DNA of 64,000 nt from JALQUO01 sp964529685 (GTDB lineage Bacteria; Pseudomonadota; Alphaproteobacteria; Rickettsiales; Midichloriaceae), in NCBI GenBank assembly GCA_964529685.1, contig CAZGZC010000001.1, forward strand, positions 434,001 to 498,000, written 5' to 3'. Below are positions 24,731 through 33,566 of this stretch, in pieces. The position numbers and the translations under genes are program-made. Numbering within the stretch: the stretch's first letter is position 1; the number at the start of each line of letters is the position of its first letter. A model generated the notes under the pieces. That model did not search any database and was not told the DNA's origin. It saw only the letters and a list, made by a program, of their open reading frames with translations.

Positions 24731-27187
24731 ATGAGTGAAGAAACTCTAAGCCAATTTATCCTAAAGAAAATATCAAACTTCTCACGGATAGTGGGAGGAT
24801 TACTGTTTTTAGGTGTAATCATATTAGCTTATGGTCTTATGTATTTTTCTAATGATATTCCTGATTATAGCAGCTTACAAAACTATAATCCACCTACAAT
24901 CACACGTCTTTATTCACAAAACCTTGAGTTGATGACAGAATATGCTCAAGAACCACGGATTTTCACTAAAACTAATGATATTCCAAAGGATCTTATAAAT
25001 GCTTTTATTGCTACAGAAGATAAAACTTTCTTCGAGAATTATGGAATAGATCCAATAGGAATACTTCGCTCAGCAATTAAAAATATTGAGAATTTATCAA
25101 CTGGTAAGAGAGCTATTGGTGCTTCAACTATAACTCAGCAGGTAGTGCAGAGCTTTATAATTGGTAAAAAGAAGACTCTCGATAGGAAGATATTAGAAGC
25201 AATTTTAGCCTATAGAATCAGTATAAAACTCTCAAAAGAGAAGATCCTAGAATTATATTTAAATCAGATATTTTTAGGTAATAACTCATATGGTGTAGCA
25301 CAGGCAGCTAAAACCTATTTTAATAAAGATTTATCGCAACTAAATATAGCAGAATGTGCAATGCTAGCATCTCTCCCAAAGGCACCATCTGCTTTCAGCC
25401 CATACTCTAATCCAGGAAGGCTATTAGAAAGAAGAAACTGGGTACTTCAGAGAATGCATGAAGAGGAAATGATTAGCGCTGATGAAATGATAGAATATAT
25501 AAAAACAGAACTTGGGGTTACTGCAAAACAAAGTAATCAACAATCAAAAAAATACTTATTTTACACAGAAGAAGTTAAAAAAAAATTGATAGAATTTTAT
25601 GGCGAAAATACAATAAATACAAAAGGTTTAACAGTAACTACAAATATGGATGAAAAGATTCAGGAAAGAGCTGTAAACTCACTACATTATGGAATAGAAG
25701 CCTATGATAAAAGAAATGGTTGGCGAGGTCCAGTAGGAAAAATTTCACTTGACAATTGGAAAAATAATCTTCAGCAATTTACAGACGATTTTATCAAAAA
25801 AAATGGCTTACTTAATCCAGATAAGCAACTTGGAGCTGTAATATCTATCAATGATAAAGAAGCTGGAATCGGTGTTTTATCTAGTAATGAAACACATAAG
25901 ATTCCATTTAAAAACCTAAAGTGGGCTAAGCCCAAGTTAAAAAATGGAGGTCTCGGAGAATCACCAAAATCACCCAAGAGTATTCTTAAAATAGGAGATG
26001 TAATAGCAATCAGTATTGATAAAGATAAGATTCTTAATCTAGACCAAATACCGGAAGTTAATGGAGCTATTGTAGTAATAGAAAACTATACAGGAAAAGT
26101 TCTAGCACTAGTTGGTGGGTATAATCCTTATTCAACCTACTTCAATAGGGTAACGCAAGCAGAAAGACAGCCCGGTTCAGTATTTAAAACTTTAATATAT
26201 CTAGCAGCGGTAGAAAATGGCTTTAGCAAGGATAGTATATTAATAGATGAACCAATAGAGATTAGCCAAGGACATGGTATGCCTAACTGGCGCCCTCAAA
26301 ACCTTACACATCAGTTCAACGGTGCTGTGACAATGCAGGAGGCTTTCACCAGATCACTTAATATTCCTGTGATACAAGTAGGAATTGCACTTGGTTTAGA
26401 GAAAATCTATGAATTATCTAGTAGACTAGGGCTATACCCAGGGAAAAAGAATAAAGAAGTTCCGTGCAAACAAGACGAAATAGCTAAAAAATACTGCACC
26501 AACTACTCACTTCTCTTAGGGTCGTTTGAAACAACTTTAATGCAACTTACAAGTGCCTATGCAGCTATAGCTAGTGGAGGATATGAGATACAACCCTCCC
26601 TTATAAGTAGTATATATGATAACAGCAGTGAGATGCTTTATAAAGATCAAAACTTAATTTTGTTTGAGAATAATGATGAAATAAAGATGAGGTATTTCAC
26701 TAAAAAACTCATTAAAAAATCTGCAAATGAAAAAATAATTGAGATGCTACAAAATGTTCTTTCACGTCAGAGTCTCGTATTAAAACTTTTAGTCGCAGGT
26801 AAAACTGGTACAACTAATGATAGTATGGATACTTGGTTTGTAGGTAGTTCACAAGATTTTACAGTTGGAGTTTTCATTGGTCATGATATACCTAAATCAC
26901 TCGGTAAAAACGAGATTGGTGCAACAGTTGCAAGGCCTGTTTTCATGCACTTTATGCGTTCAATGATAGGAGATATTGTAGATGGTCCAATAGGTAAACT
27001 TCGCTCAACAGTTGAAATGATCAATACTGGAGATGAAATTGATGATGAAGTTGACGTAGATGAGGTCGAGGATCTTGAGTCAATATCAGAAATTTTTAAG
27101 AAAAAGCCAGAAATTGTGCTTGATATAGGTGATCCTTGTCTAGATTGCGAAGATGCATTTAGTATCAAGAGATACTTGAATGATTAG
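24731..27187 (+). CDS. mrcA: penicillin-binding protein 1A (bifunctional transglycosylase/transpeptidase)
   Basis: 818 residues. One N-terminal membrane helix (about 20-42) is followed by the GT51 domain: ATEDKTFFENYGID (catalytic Glu), GASTITQQVVQSF, KILELYLNQIFLG. The transpeptidase domain has SxxK in RQPGSVFKTLIYL, SxN in TRSLNIPV and KTG in VAGKTGTTNDSMDTW. All motifs are intact, so glycan polymerisation and cross-linking are predicted. The acidic C-terminal tail (about 765-800) is a low-complexity run of Asp and Glu. A candidate promoter TTGCAG-N16-TATAAG (24686-24713) overlaps the start of nuoF. Confidence 0.95.
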   Translation: MSEETLSQFILKKISNFSRIVGGLLFLGVIILAYGLMYFSNDIPDYSSLQNYNPPTITRLYSQNLELMTEYAQEPRIFTKTNDIPKDLINAFIATEDKTFFENYGIDPIGILRSAIKNIENLSTGKRAIGASTITQQVVQSFIIGKKKTLDRKILEAILAYRISIKLSKEKILELYLNQIFLGNNSYGVAQAAKTYFNKDLSQLNIAECAMLASLPKAPSAFSPYSNPGRLLERRNWVLQRMHEEEMISADEMIEYIKTELGVTAKQSNQQSKKYLFYTEEVKKKLIEFYGENTINTKGLTVTTNMDEKIQERAVNSLHYGIEAYDKRNGWRGPVGKISLDNWKNNLQQFTDDFIKKNGLLNPDKQLGAVISINDKEAGIGVLSSNETHKIPFKNLKWAKPKLKNGGLGESPKSPKSILKIGDVIAISIDKDKILNLDQIPEVNGAIVVIENYTGKVLALVGGYNPYSTYFNRVTQAERQPGSVFKTLIYLAAVENGFSKDSILIDEPIEISQGHGMPNWRPQNLTHQFNGAVTMQEAFTRSLNIPVIQVGIALGLEKIYELSSRLGLYPGKKNKEVPCKQDEIAKKYCTNYSLLLGSFETTLMQLTSAYAAIASGGYEIQPSLISSIYDNSSEMLYKDQNLILFENNDEIKMRYFTKKLIKKSANEKIIEMLQNVLSRQSLVLKLLVAGKTGTTNDSMDTWFVGSSQDFTVGVFIGHDIPKSLGKNEIGATVARPVFMHFMRSMIGDIVDGPIGKLRSTVEMINTGDEIDDEVDVDEVEDLESISEIFKKKPEIVLDIGDPCLDCEDAFSIKRYLND

Positions 27188-27214
27188 CAAAATAAAGATA
27201 GATATTTTGGGTTC

Positions 27215-28099
27215 TCAATACTCTTGTAATAAGACAATATTCTCAATATATCTGTCTATTTCCCAAGGTATTTCAGATAAATCATAACCATTCTCATTGC
27301 AACTATTGATGAGTTCATATAATTTATATCCCTTGTTTTTTAAATTAGCTAGCTGCTCAAGATAAGCACCATTATCATTACTGATTGAATACTCACTGAT
27401 AATTTTCACTTTGGGAAACTTCTCTAGAATTTTTTCCATACCTTGTAAAGCTAAACCTTCACAACCTTCAATGTCCATTTTGATAAAATCAAGTCTATCT
27501 AATTTATCTAATAAATGATCATCAAGTATAACAGATGATGTTGTCATCGTTGAGAAGTCAGAGGCTAACGATGCACTTCTTTTCTGTAAATCATAAAGAG
27601 ATGCATCAGCTGAAGCACCAGGATTACTATTATAATAGCCAAATGTCTTTGGACTACAATCATTTGATACAGCTAGATTAAAAGCTTCAGTATTATAAGT
27701 TGCGTTATTTGCTTCTAAGTTGATTTTTAGTAAGTCATATATTATTGGTAAGGCTTCATAAGTATATACTTTACCTGAGCTACCAACAAGCTGGGAAAAT
27801 AGTGTTGTATGATAACCAACATTTGATCCAAGCTCTAAAATAACATCGCCTTCTTTTAGGTTTTTTATGAAAAAATTTGTATTTGCTCTGTCCCAGATAC
27901 CAGTATCCTTAACAGTTGGTGCAATGCAATTATCGCTTTGAAAAAATAAAATATTATTTCCAGTTGATGTTTGATATGGTCCTTGATAAATAAAAGATAA
28001 GGTACTTAAGGTATCGTCATGTTCAATAGTGACTCCAGCAATATTTGTAGTTGATGTTTGATATGCTTCTTTATGAGGAAAATATTTTTTCTTTCGCAT
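27215..28099 (-). CDS. FkbM-family SAM-dependent methyltransferase
   Basis: 294 residues. The SAM-binding motif VILELGSNVGYHTTLFSQLVG lies at about residues 85-105, with the acidic second motif VYTYEALP; LDFIKMDIEGCEGLALQGME is the FkbM signature near residue 210. Family members O-methylate sugars and other small molecules; the substrate here is unknown, though a surface glycan is plausible given the ManC-like enzyme. It converges with mrcA with 27 bp between stops. Confidence 0.88.
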   Translation of the reverse strand: MRKKKYFPHKEAYQTSTTNIAGVTIEHDDTLSTLSFIYQGPYQTSTGNNILFFQSDNCIAPTVKDTGIWDRANTNFFIKNLKEGDVILELGSNVGYHTTLFSQLVGSSGKVYTYEALPIIYDLLKINLEANNATYNTEAFNLAVSNDCSPKTFGYYNSNPGASADASLYDLQKRSASLASDFSTMTTSSVILDDHLLDKLDRLDFIKMDIEGCEGLALQGMEKILEKFPKVKIISEYSISNDNGAYLEQLANLKNKGYKLYELINSCNENGYDLSEIPWEIDRYIENIVLLQEY

Positions 28100-28267
28100 T
28101 TAATACTATCTTTATTCTGTTAACTAGATGTAAATTCTATAGTATTGCCCTCTCTAATTAAAACTGATATTTGACTTAAAATAGATATTATCTACAAAAA
28201 TGTATTAATTTTACGTATATGTTACAAATATATAACACAGTAATATGTCTTTATGAAAAAATTTAGA

Positions 28268-28987
28268 CTACTTTGTGTGATATATCTTGATTTCTTGATA
28301 TCGATTTCTAGCAGCCAAGAGTCCTATTAAGATATAGAAGCAAGAGATAGCTATAAATGATAAAATCAATGGCATAAGTAGATCATGATGAATTTTGACT
28401 CCATCAGACCTGAAAACACTTGCATCTTGATGAATGCTATTCCATGCATTAACGGAAAACTTGATGATTGGGACATTTATTAGACCAACTATAGTGAGAA
28501 GAGCAGTAGACTGTTCAATAACAGCATTATTACCGCCATGATTCCTCAGGATGTAACAAACAGACAAGAGGCAAAATTGAATGAAAACAGCTGTAAGTCG
28601 CGGATCCCAGATCCACCAAGTACCCCAAGCAGCTTTTCCCCATATAGCACCTGTGACAAGTGTGATAAGACTTGCATTAAGAGACACAATTGTAGCAGCG
28701 CTAGACAGAATACTACAAAACCTATCACTATAAATAAGATACGTAACAGAAAAAATACCTAATAAAATATATGAAACAAGAGATATCCAAGCACAAGGAA
28801 CATGTATATACATTATCTTTATAAGTCCACCTTGTAAGTAATCATCTGGAACATAAACAAAAATCCAAATTGCAGATGCGGTATAAGACAAAAATGTCAA
28901 ACAAGACAAAATAAGTATAACTAACTTGTAATGCCTTGTAACTAATCGCCTAGCAAAGAATGTCAGATAAGATAAAAACTTATTCAT
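28268..28987 (-). CDS. ccmC: heme exporter / cytochrome c maturation protein CcmC
   Basis: 239 residues from the ATG at 28987 (MNKFLSYLTFF), which overlaps the gltX end by 8 bp; a GTG at 29002 would add five residues. Six membrane segments and the tryptophan-rich heme-handling motif WGTWWIWDPRLTAVF are visible, with flanking His residues (YIHVPCAWIS; NSIHQDASVF). CcmC loads heme onto CcmE in System I. Other ccm genes are elsewhere. Confidence 0.94.
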   Translation of the reverse strand: MNKFLSYLTFFARRLVTRHYKLVILILSCLTFLSYTASAIWIFVYVPDDYLQGGLIKIMYIHVPCAWISLVSYILLGIFSVTYLIYSDRFCSILSSAATIVSLNASLITLVTGAIWGKAAWGTWWIWDPRLTAVFIQFCLLSVCYILRNHGGNNAVIEQSTALLTIVGLINVPIIKFSVNAWNSIHQDASVFRSDGVKIHHDLLMPLILSFIAISCFYILIGLLAARNRYQEIKIYHTK

Positions 28988-30338
28988 CAATACGCTTGAC
29001 ACAATTATCTTTGCCTAGTATCTCCATCATATCGTATATTCCAGGAGAAGCAAAAGTACCTATTATCGAAGCACGCAAGCACTGCATGATAAGTGAATCT
29101 TTAATAGCATTACTCTGAGCAAATACCTTAAAAGCAGCTTTAATATTTTCAAAATCCCATAATTCAACAGATAATATTACATCTTTAAGCTGTCTTATAA
29201 GACTACCTTCAGTTATAACTAACTGCTGAGATTTCTCATCGAGATCAACTTTTTTCACTAACAAGTTAAACATTTCTGCAATCTCAACAAGAGTGTTACA
29301 CCTCACTTTAAATAACCCAATAGCCCTCCTAGCCTTAGACAAAAATTCATCATCTCGCTGGCCGGACCAAAAACTTAAAACTAATTGAAACAACTTTTTT
29401 TCATCAAGCAAATTAATATAATGTGCATTAATAAAATTGAGCTTATCTCTATCGAATCTAGCAGGAGACTTACTAATATCAGCAACATCAAAAAACTTCA
29501 CAGCCTCCTCTTTATTGAGAATCTCTTGACTGCCATCTCCCCCCCAGCCAAGACGTAAAAGATAATTACAGAGTGCCTCAGGTAAATAACCAGCATCTCT
29601 ATAGTACTCAACACCAAGTGCACCATGTCTTTTAGACAGCTTAGTACCATCAGATCCATGAATCAGCGGTATATGAGCATGCATTGGAACATTCCATTCC
29701 ATCGCATTATAGATAAGTATCTGCTTAAAAGTATTAGTTATATGATCATCGCCACGAATTACATAGTTTACTCCCATATCATGGTCATCTACAACTACAG
29801 CTAGAAGATATGTAGGTGTCCTATCAGACCGAAGAATTATTACATCTGTCAATTCTGAGTTTTTTATCTTTATTTCCCCTTGTACAGTATCATTAAAACT
29901 AGACAGGCCATCAACTGGTGCTTTCATTCGTACTACAGGTTTTACACCTTCCCTAGATTTCATTTCTTTATTTCTCCAAGGACTTTTAACATGAGTATAT
30001 GGATCATTTTTCCTCTGTGCATCAATCTCATCTTGCATCATATAGCAATAGTAAGCTTTCCCGCGCATTACTAACTCTTCAGCAACCTCAACATGTCTAG
30101 CAACCCTCTCGCTTTGAATAACTATTTCATCATCAGCATTTAATCCAAGCCATTCGAGAGTTTCTAGGATCTGCTTCTTAGCATCTTCTGTTGACCTATC
30201 CTTATCAGTATCTTCAATCCTCAGTAGATATTTGCCACCACAATATTTAGAATAAAGCCAATTAAATAGAGCTGTTCTTGCACTGCCAATATGGAGCATC
30301 CCAGTTGGAGATGGTGCAAACCTAGTTATAGTTCTCAT
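28980..30338 (-). CDS. gltX: glutamate--tRNA ligase
   Basis: 452 residues, class I synthetase. HIGH motif in PSPTGMLHIGSARTALFNWL (residues 8-27) and KLSKR in GTKLSKRHGALGV (about 236-248). Rickettsiales often have two GltX paralogues, one charging tRNA-Gln with Glu; from one copy I cannot say which this is. It is translationally coupled to ccmC by overlap. Confidence 0.96.
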   Translation of the reverse strand: MRTITRFAPSPTGMLHIGSARTALFNWLYSKYCGGKYLLRIEDTDKDRSTEDAKKQILETLEWLGLNADDEIVIQSERVARHVEVAEELVMRGKAYYCYMMQDEIDAQRKNDPYTHVKSPWRNKEMKSREGVKPVVRMKAPVDGLSSFNDTVQGEIKIKNSELTDVIILRSDRTPTYLLAVVVDDHDMGVNYVIRGDDHITNTFKQILIYNAMEWNVPMHAHIPLIHGSDGTKLSKRHGALGVEYYRDAGYLPEALCNYLLRLGWGGDGSQEILNKEEAVKFFDVADISKSPARFDRDKLNFINAHYINLLDEKKLFQLVLSFWSGQRDDEFLSKARRAIGLFKVRCNTLVEIAEMFNLLVKKVDLDEKSQQLVITEGSLIRQLKDVILSVELWDFENIKAAFKVFAQSNAIKDSLIMQCLRASIIGTFASPGIYDMMEILGKDNCVKRIDE

Positions 30339-30413
30339 AACTTTTTAGTTGACTTTAGCATAGATATTTATAATATATAAACAGTTCTCAGATGCTTTAC
30401 CGATCGCGATAGG

Positions 30414-30584
30414 CTAACTCTCAAGCTGCGGATAATCAGATCCACTTGGCATTAAACTATAAGTCCTGCTATCATGTCCTCATTCATCAACCTCACTAAT
30501 CGAGAAATCGCTGAATTCTGAAAATTGATCCTCCATGAGCTTACGTGCAAGATCTCATGTTATCTCAGATTCATTTACATTATT
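30414..30584 (-). pseudogene. in-frame coding-like tail after grpE
   Basis: After the grpE TAA (30585-30587) the same frame runs 57 codons: nine residues, TGA, then DLARKLMEDQFSEFSDFSIS and five more, TGA, then 21 residues (GHDSRTYSLMPSGSDYPQLE) to a TAG at 30414. The composition is protein-like. It is either a lost C-terminal extension of GrpE or the remnant of a gene that followed. I do not recognise the sequence. Confidence 0.35.
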
Positions 30585-31139
30585 TTATCCCTCGTTCATA
30601 TTCACAATAACAAGCGCAGGTTTAAGAATTCTATCATGAATTGTATATCCAGCCTGAATTACATCAACAATCTGATTATTCGATTTCTCAGATATAGAAA
30701 CTTTCGATATTGCCTGATGATATTGATGATCAAACTCCTCATCAACAGGAAAAATTCTCTTTACATCATATTTAGCAAAGCTCTTATCTAGCAACTTGAG
30801 TGTCATATCAATTCCATCAAACATACCTACAATTTTTGAGTCACTCATGTCAAAATCCTTTTTAAACTCTAGTGCACGATGTAAACTCTCCATAACTTCA
30901 ACGAGATCTTTAGAAAATTCACTTATTGCAAACTTTCCTTTATCATCTAACTCACGAGCATGTCTATTTCTAAGATTTTGATTTTCTGCTCTTTCACGCA
31001 TCATCATATCATCTTTAACTGCTAATGCTTCACGGAGTCTAATAATTTCGTCTGCTAATTTTTGCAGTTTATCCTGTAAATTATCAACTTCTATTGTATC
31101 ACCACTTACAATTTCTTCAATTTTTTCTTGCTTTGACAT
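30585..31139 (-). CDS. grpE: nucleotide exchange factor GrpE
   Basis: 184 residues. A long N-terminal coiled coil (about 10-70; LRNRHARELDDKGKFAISEF) leads into the four-helix region and the beta wing that opens DnaK (FDHQYHQAISKV, VIQAGYTIHDRILKPALVIV). The family signature near the C-terminus is clear. dnaK is not in the window; dnaJ is at 57017. Confidence 0.95.
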   Translation of the reverse strand: MSKQEKIEEIVSGDTIEVDNLQDKLQKLADEIIRLREALAVKDDMMMRERAENQNLRNRHARELDDKGKFAISEFSKDLVEVMESLHRALEFKKDFDMSDSKIVGMFDGIDMTLKLLDKSFAKYDVKRIFPVDEEFDHQYHQAISKVSISEKSNNQIVDVIQAGYTIHDRILKPALVIVNMNEG

Positions 31140-31284
31140 AATGCTTTTTCTTTTAAATTATATGAACTATTCCCAAGAATTCAAGAGCTGCTCTAATTAT
31201 TCTTCTTAGATTCAATTATAAGTTTTGCATTGAGATCAAAGCTTTATCAGTAAAATTTTTAGTTATAGATGTGCAATTCACAGA

Positions 31285-31773
31285 TCATTTTCGATACCCA
31301 TCTTCTATTTGAGGAATGATTTTCTGCATCTCCTGCCTCGCTGCGCCATATCTAGTCCAATTCTGAACAGCTTGACATTCATCTTGAAAAGGAGCAAAAT
31401 TTTTCCCTAACCATGATTCATTGCACCACTTAGCTATACCATAGAGAACACTCAGTATTTTGTCCTTAATTTGTCTAATTAATCCATTCTCGAGAAGATC
31501 ACACTTATCCTTTGCAGAGAAAAGATAATCAGTAATTCGTCCATGGTTACGATCTAGTAATAACTCTTGCTTTTGCTGTCGCATTAATGGAGATAGTATA
31601 TCATATAATTCATTTAGTTTTCGTTTAATTTCTTCTGTGAATGTGATTCGAGTCCCTAATTGCCCCAATTGCCTATCAATGCATTGCTTTATAGAAGCTC
31701 TAAAGCTTTCTTCTTCACCATTTTTCATAGCATCTAAGATATCATTTGGTGTTATCTTAATCTGTGTTTGCAT
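31285..31773 (-). CDS. uncharacterised 162-residue protein
   Basis: Not recognised. Mostly helical and charged, soluble, no signal peptide. It contains six cysteines and seven tryptophan/aromatic-rich positions in the C-terminal half (GIAKWCNESWLGKNFAPFQD, then VQNWTRYGAARQEM). It lies between yciB (58 bp) and grpE (145 bp) on the same strand. No neighbour points to a function. It has a good start and no internal breaks, so a real gene is likely. Confidence 0.65.
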   Translation of the reverse strand: MQTQIKITPNDILDAMKNGEEESFRASIKQCIDRQLGQLGTRITFTEEIKRKLNELYDILSPLMRQQKQELLLDRNHGRITDYLFSAKDKCDLLENGLIRQIKDKILSVLYGIAKWCNESWLGKNFAPFQDECQAVQNWTRYGAARQEMQKIIPQIEDGYRK

Positions 31774-31831
31774 AAGTTCTTTATTTTGTGTTTTATTTGC
31801 TAAATCTTAGCAAAAAAATATTACAAATATA

Positions 31832-32371
31832 TTACAACTTATCATTTTTTATATATCTCATAACATAAACTACATGAAAAAGCATCATAGTGATGAGTAA
31901 AATTGGTATAAAGAAAACTTTAAAATTTATCCAGTAATCTTCACTAATCCTCCAAATGATCTCGTTAGTTGTAGCTACTGTAAATAGCAATACAATCCAA
32001 TGAATTGAGAATTTTCTCCAAACATCATTTGATACCTCACTATCAACAAGTGAAACATAAATTTTTTGTATATAGAATTTCTGCAGAAATATAATATCAA
32101 TCAGTAAAAACAGAGCAACTCCGCTGTAAATAATAGTTGGTTTCATCTTAATAAAACTCGAATCATCCATGATTATTGTACTTCCTCCCATAATAAGCAA
32201 AGTTGCTAAGTTAATTAAGCTCAATTTTGAAACTTTTTTATGTTTCGAGTATTCTATAAGCAGTGTAATTACACTCGTTATTCCAATTCCTATAGTTGCT
32301 ACAAAAATATTATAAAGCTTATATAAAGCGAAAAAAATCACAATTGGGAGAAACTCTATAAATCTGTACAT
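31832..32371 (-). CDS. yciB: YciB/IspZ-type inner membrane protein
   Basis: 179 residues, five or six membrane segments. The opening MYRFIEFLPIVIFFALYKLYN and the segment KMKPTIIYSGVALFLLIDIIFLQK match the intracellular septation protein A (YciB) family; the conserved NEIIWR motif is near residue 140. YciB is implicated in envelope and septum integrity in E. coli. It is divergent from the DUF2066 gene, with 69 bp between starts. Confidence 0.88.
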   Translation of the reverse strand: MYRFIEFLPIVIFFALYKLYNIFVATIGIGITSVITLLIEYSKHKKVSKLSLINLATLLIMGGSTIIMDDSSFIKMKPTIIYSGVALFLLIDIIFLQKFYIQKIYVSLVDSEVSNDVWRKFSIHWIVLLFTVATTNEIIWRISEDYWINFKVFFIPILLITMMLFHVVYVMRYIKNDKL

Positions 32372-32440
32372 ATTAATTGTTTAGATTGATTTGAAAAGAC
32401 GCGGAAAGAATTATATTATACAACAAACGAATTTTCAAAC

Positions 32441-33559
32441 TTGATAGTGGAAACAATAACTTCTAGAGAGACATACATACCTTATTTCATACTAATATTA
32501 ATTTTATTCAGTATCACCACAGCCTATGCCGCAGAAAAAGATAGTGCTCAATTTAAAATCTCTAACATATACGTCAGTGAGAAGAATGGTAATTTAGTTG
32601 ACTCACAAACTCTAGCAATACTAAATGGATCGCGAGAAGCTTTCTCAAAGCTGATTTTGAAAATTAACGCAAATTCTGACAAGTCAAAAATAGATCACTG
32701 CCTAATGAAGTTCAAAAACATAGATTCTCTCGTTGAGAGCTACTCTATCGAGTCTGAAAGAATGACTTCCAGATCATATTCAGGATATGTAACTTTTGTA
32801 TTTAAGCCACAAGGAGTTGAAAGTTTTATGAATTCTTGTGGATTAAATTATGCTTCTGTCTCACCTGGCACTATCCTCTTTGTGCCAATTGTCATTGATC
32901 AAGGAAATTATTCAATGATTAACCAAGAGGAGAATCCAGATTTATTTGATATAATCAGTAATATAGGAGAAAAATTTAATTTGTTAGAGCTAAAACCTCT
33001 TTATGTTTCAAACTTACTTGAAATGCAACAATCTAATCTTAAACAAATTACTGAAGGGAGCTATAATGAAGTGGAGAATATTCTCCAATCTACAGGAGCC
33101 TCAAGTATATTAGTTGCCATTGTAGAATCTACAACTCCCAGAAAAATAGTAATCGACGTTAAAATGTTGACGAAAAACGAACACTACCATAACACTCTCA
33201 CGTATGAAAAACAGAATAAAGAAGATAACAAAAGCTTTCTAAAGAGAGCGATTGACTCTACTTTACAGAACATAGATGCAGTATGGAAACGTGGTTTTAA
33301 AGATAAAACAGAAAATGTTTTCAGCTCTGGAGTCATGGTGGAGATGCAAACTCCTGCTGATTGGAGTAAAATAAGCAAAATTCTTAACTCTATTGATATT
33401 ATCAAACAATATAAATTTCAAACGATCACAAACGATTCAGTCGAGTTAGAGATCAAATATTCTGATTCTCCAATTGCGCTAAGCCAAAAATTATATGAAA
33501 ACAGTATTGCAATATTTAAGAGGGGAGATAGAACAGTAATGAAGATTATACAAAACTAA
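32441..33559 (+). CDS. DUF2066-domain secreted protein
   Basis: 372 residues. The start is TTG at 32441 or GTG at 32447. A hydrophobic signal (IPYFILILILFSITTAYA) ends near residue 30, so it is exported. The early segment VDSQTLAILNGSREAFSKLILK and the later ASSILVAIVESTTPRKIVID resemble DUF2066 proteins found in alphaproteobacteria. Function is unknown. It lies 7 bp before the TAXI gene and is surely cotranscribed with it. Confidence 0.7.
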   Translation: MIVETITSRETYIPYFILILILFSITTAYAAEKDSAQFKISNIYVSEKNGNLVDSQTLAILNGSREAFSKLILKINANSDKSKIDHCLMKFKNIDSLVESYSIESERMTSRSYSGYVTFVFKPQGVESFMNSCGLNYASVSPGTILFVPIVIDQGNYSMINQEENPDLFDIISNIGEKFNLLELKPLYVSNLLEMQQSNLKQITEGSYNEVENILQSTGASSILVAIVESTTPRKIVIDVKMLTKNEHYHNTLTYEKQNKEDNKSFLKRAIDSTLQNIDAVWKRGFKDKTENVFSSGVMVEMQTPADWSKISKILNSIDIIKQYKFQTITNDSVELEIKYSDSPIALSQKLYENSIAIFKRGDRTVMKIIQN

Positions 33560-33566
33560 CTTTATA

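Noticed and set aside
30414..30584. UGA read as Trp, which would extend GrpE
   Set aside because: Many intact genes here end in TGA and use TGG for Trp, and a TAA precedes the TGAs, so code reassignment does not explain the tail.
31285..31773. Toxin-antitoxin or defence gene
   Set aside because: No partner gene, no nuclease or known toxin motif, and flanked by housekeeping genes on the same strand.
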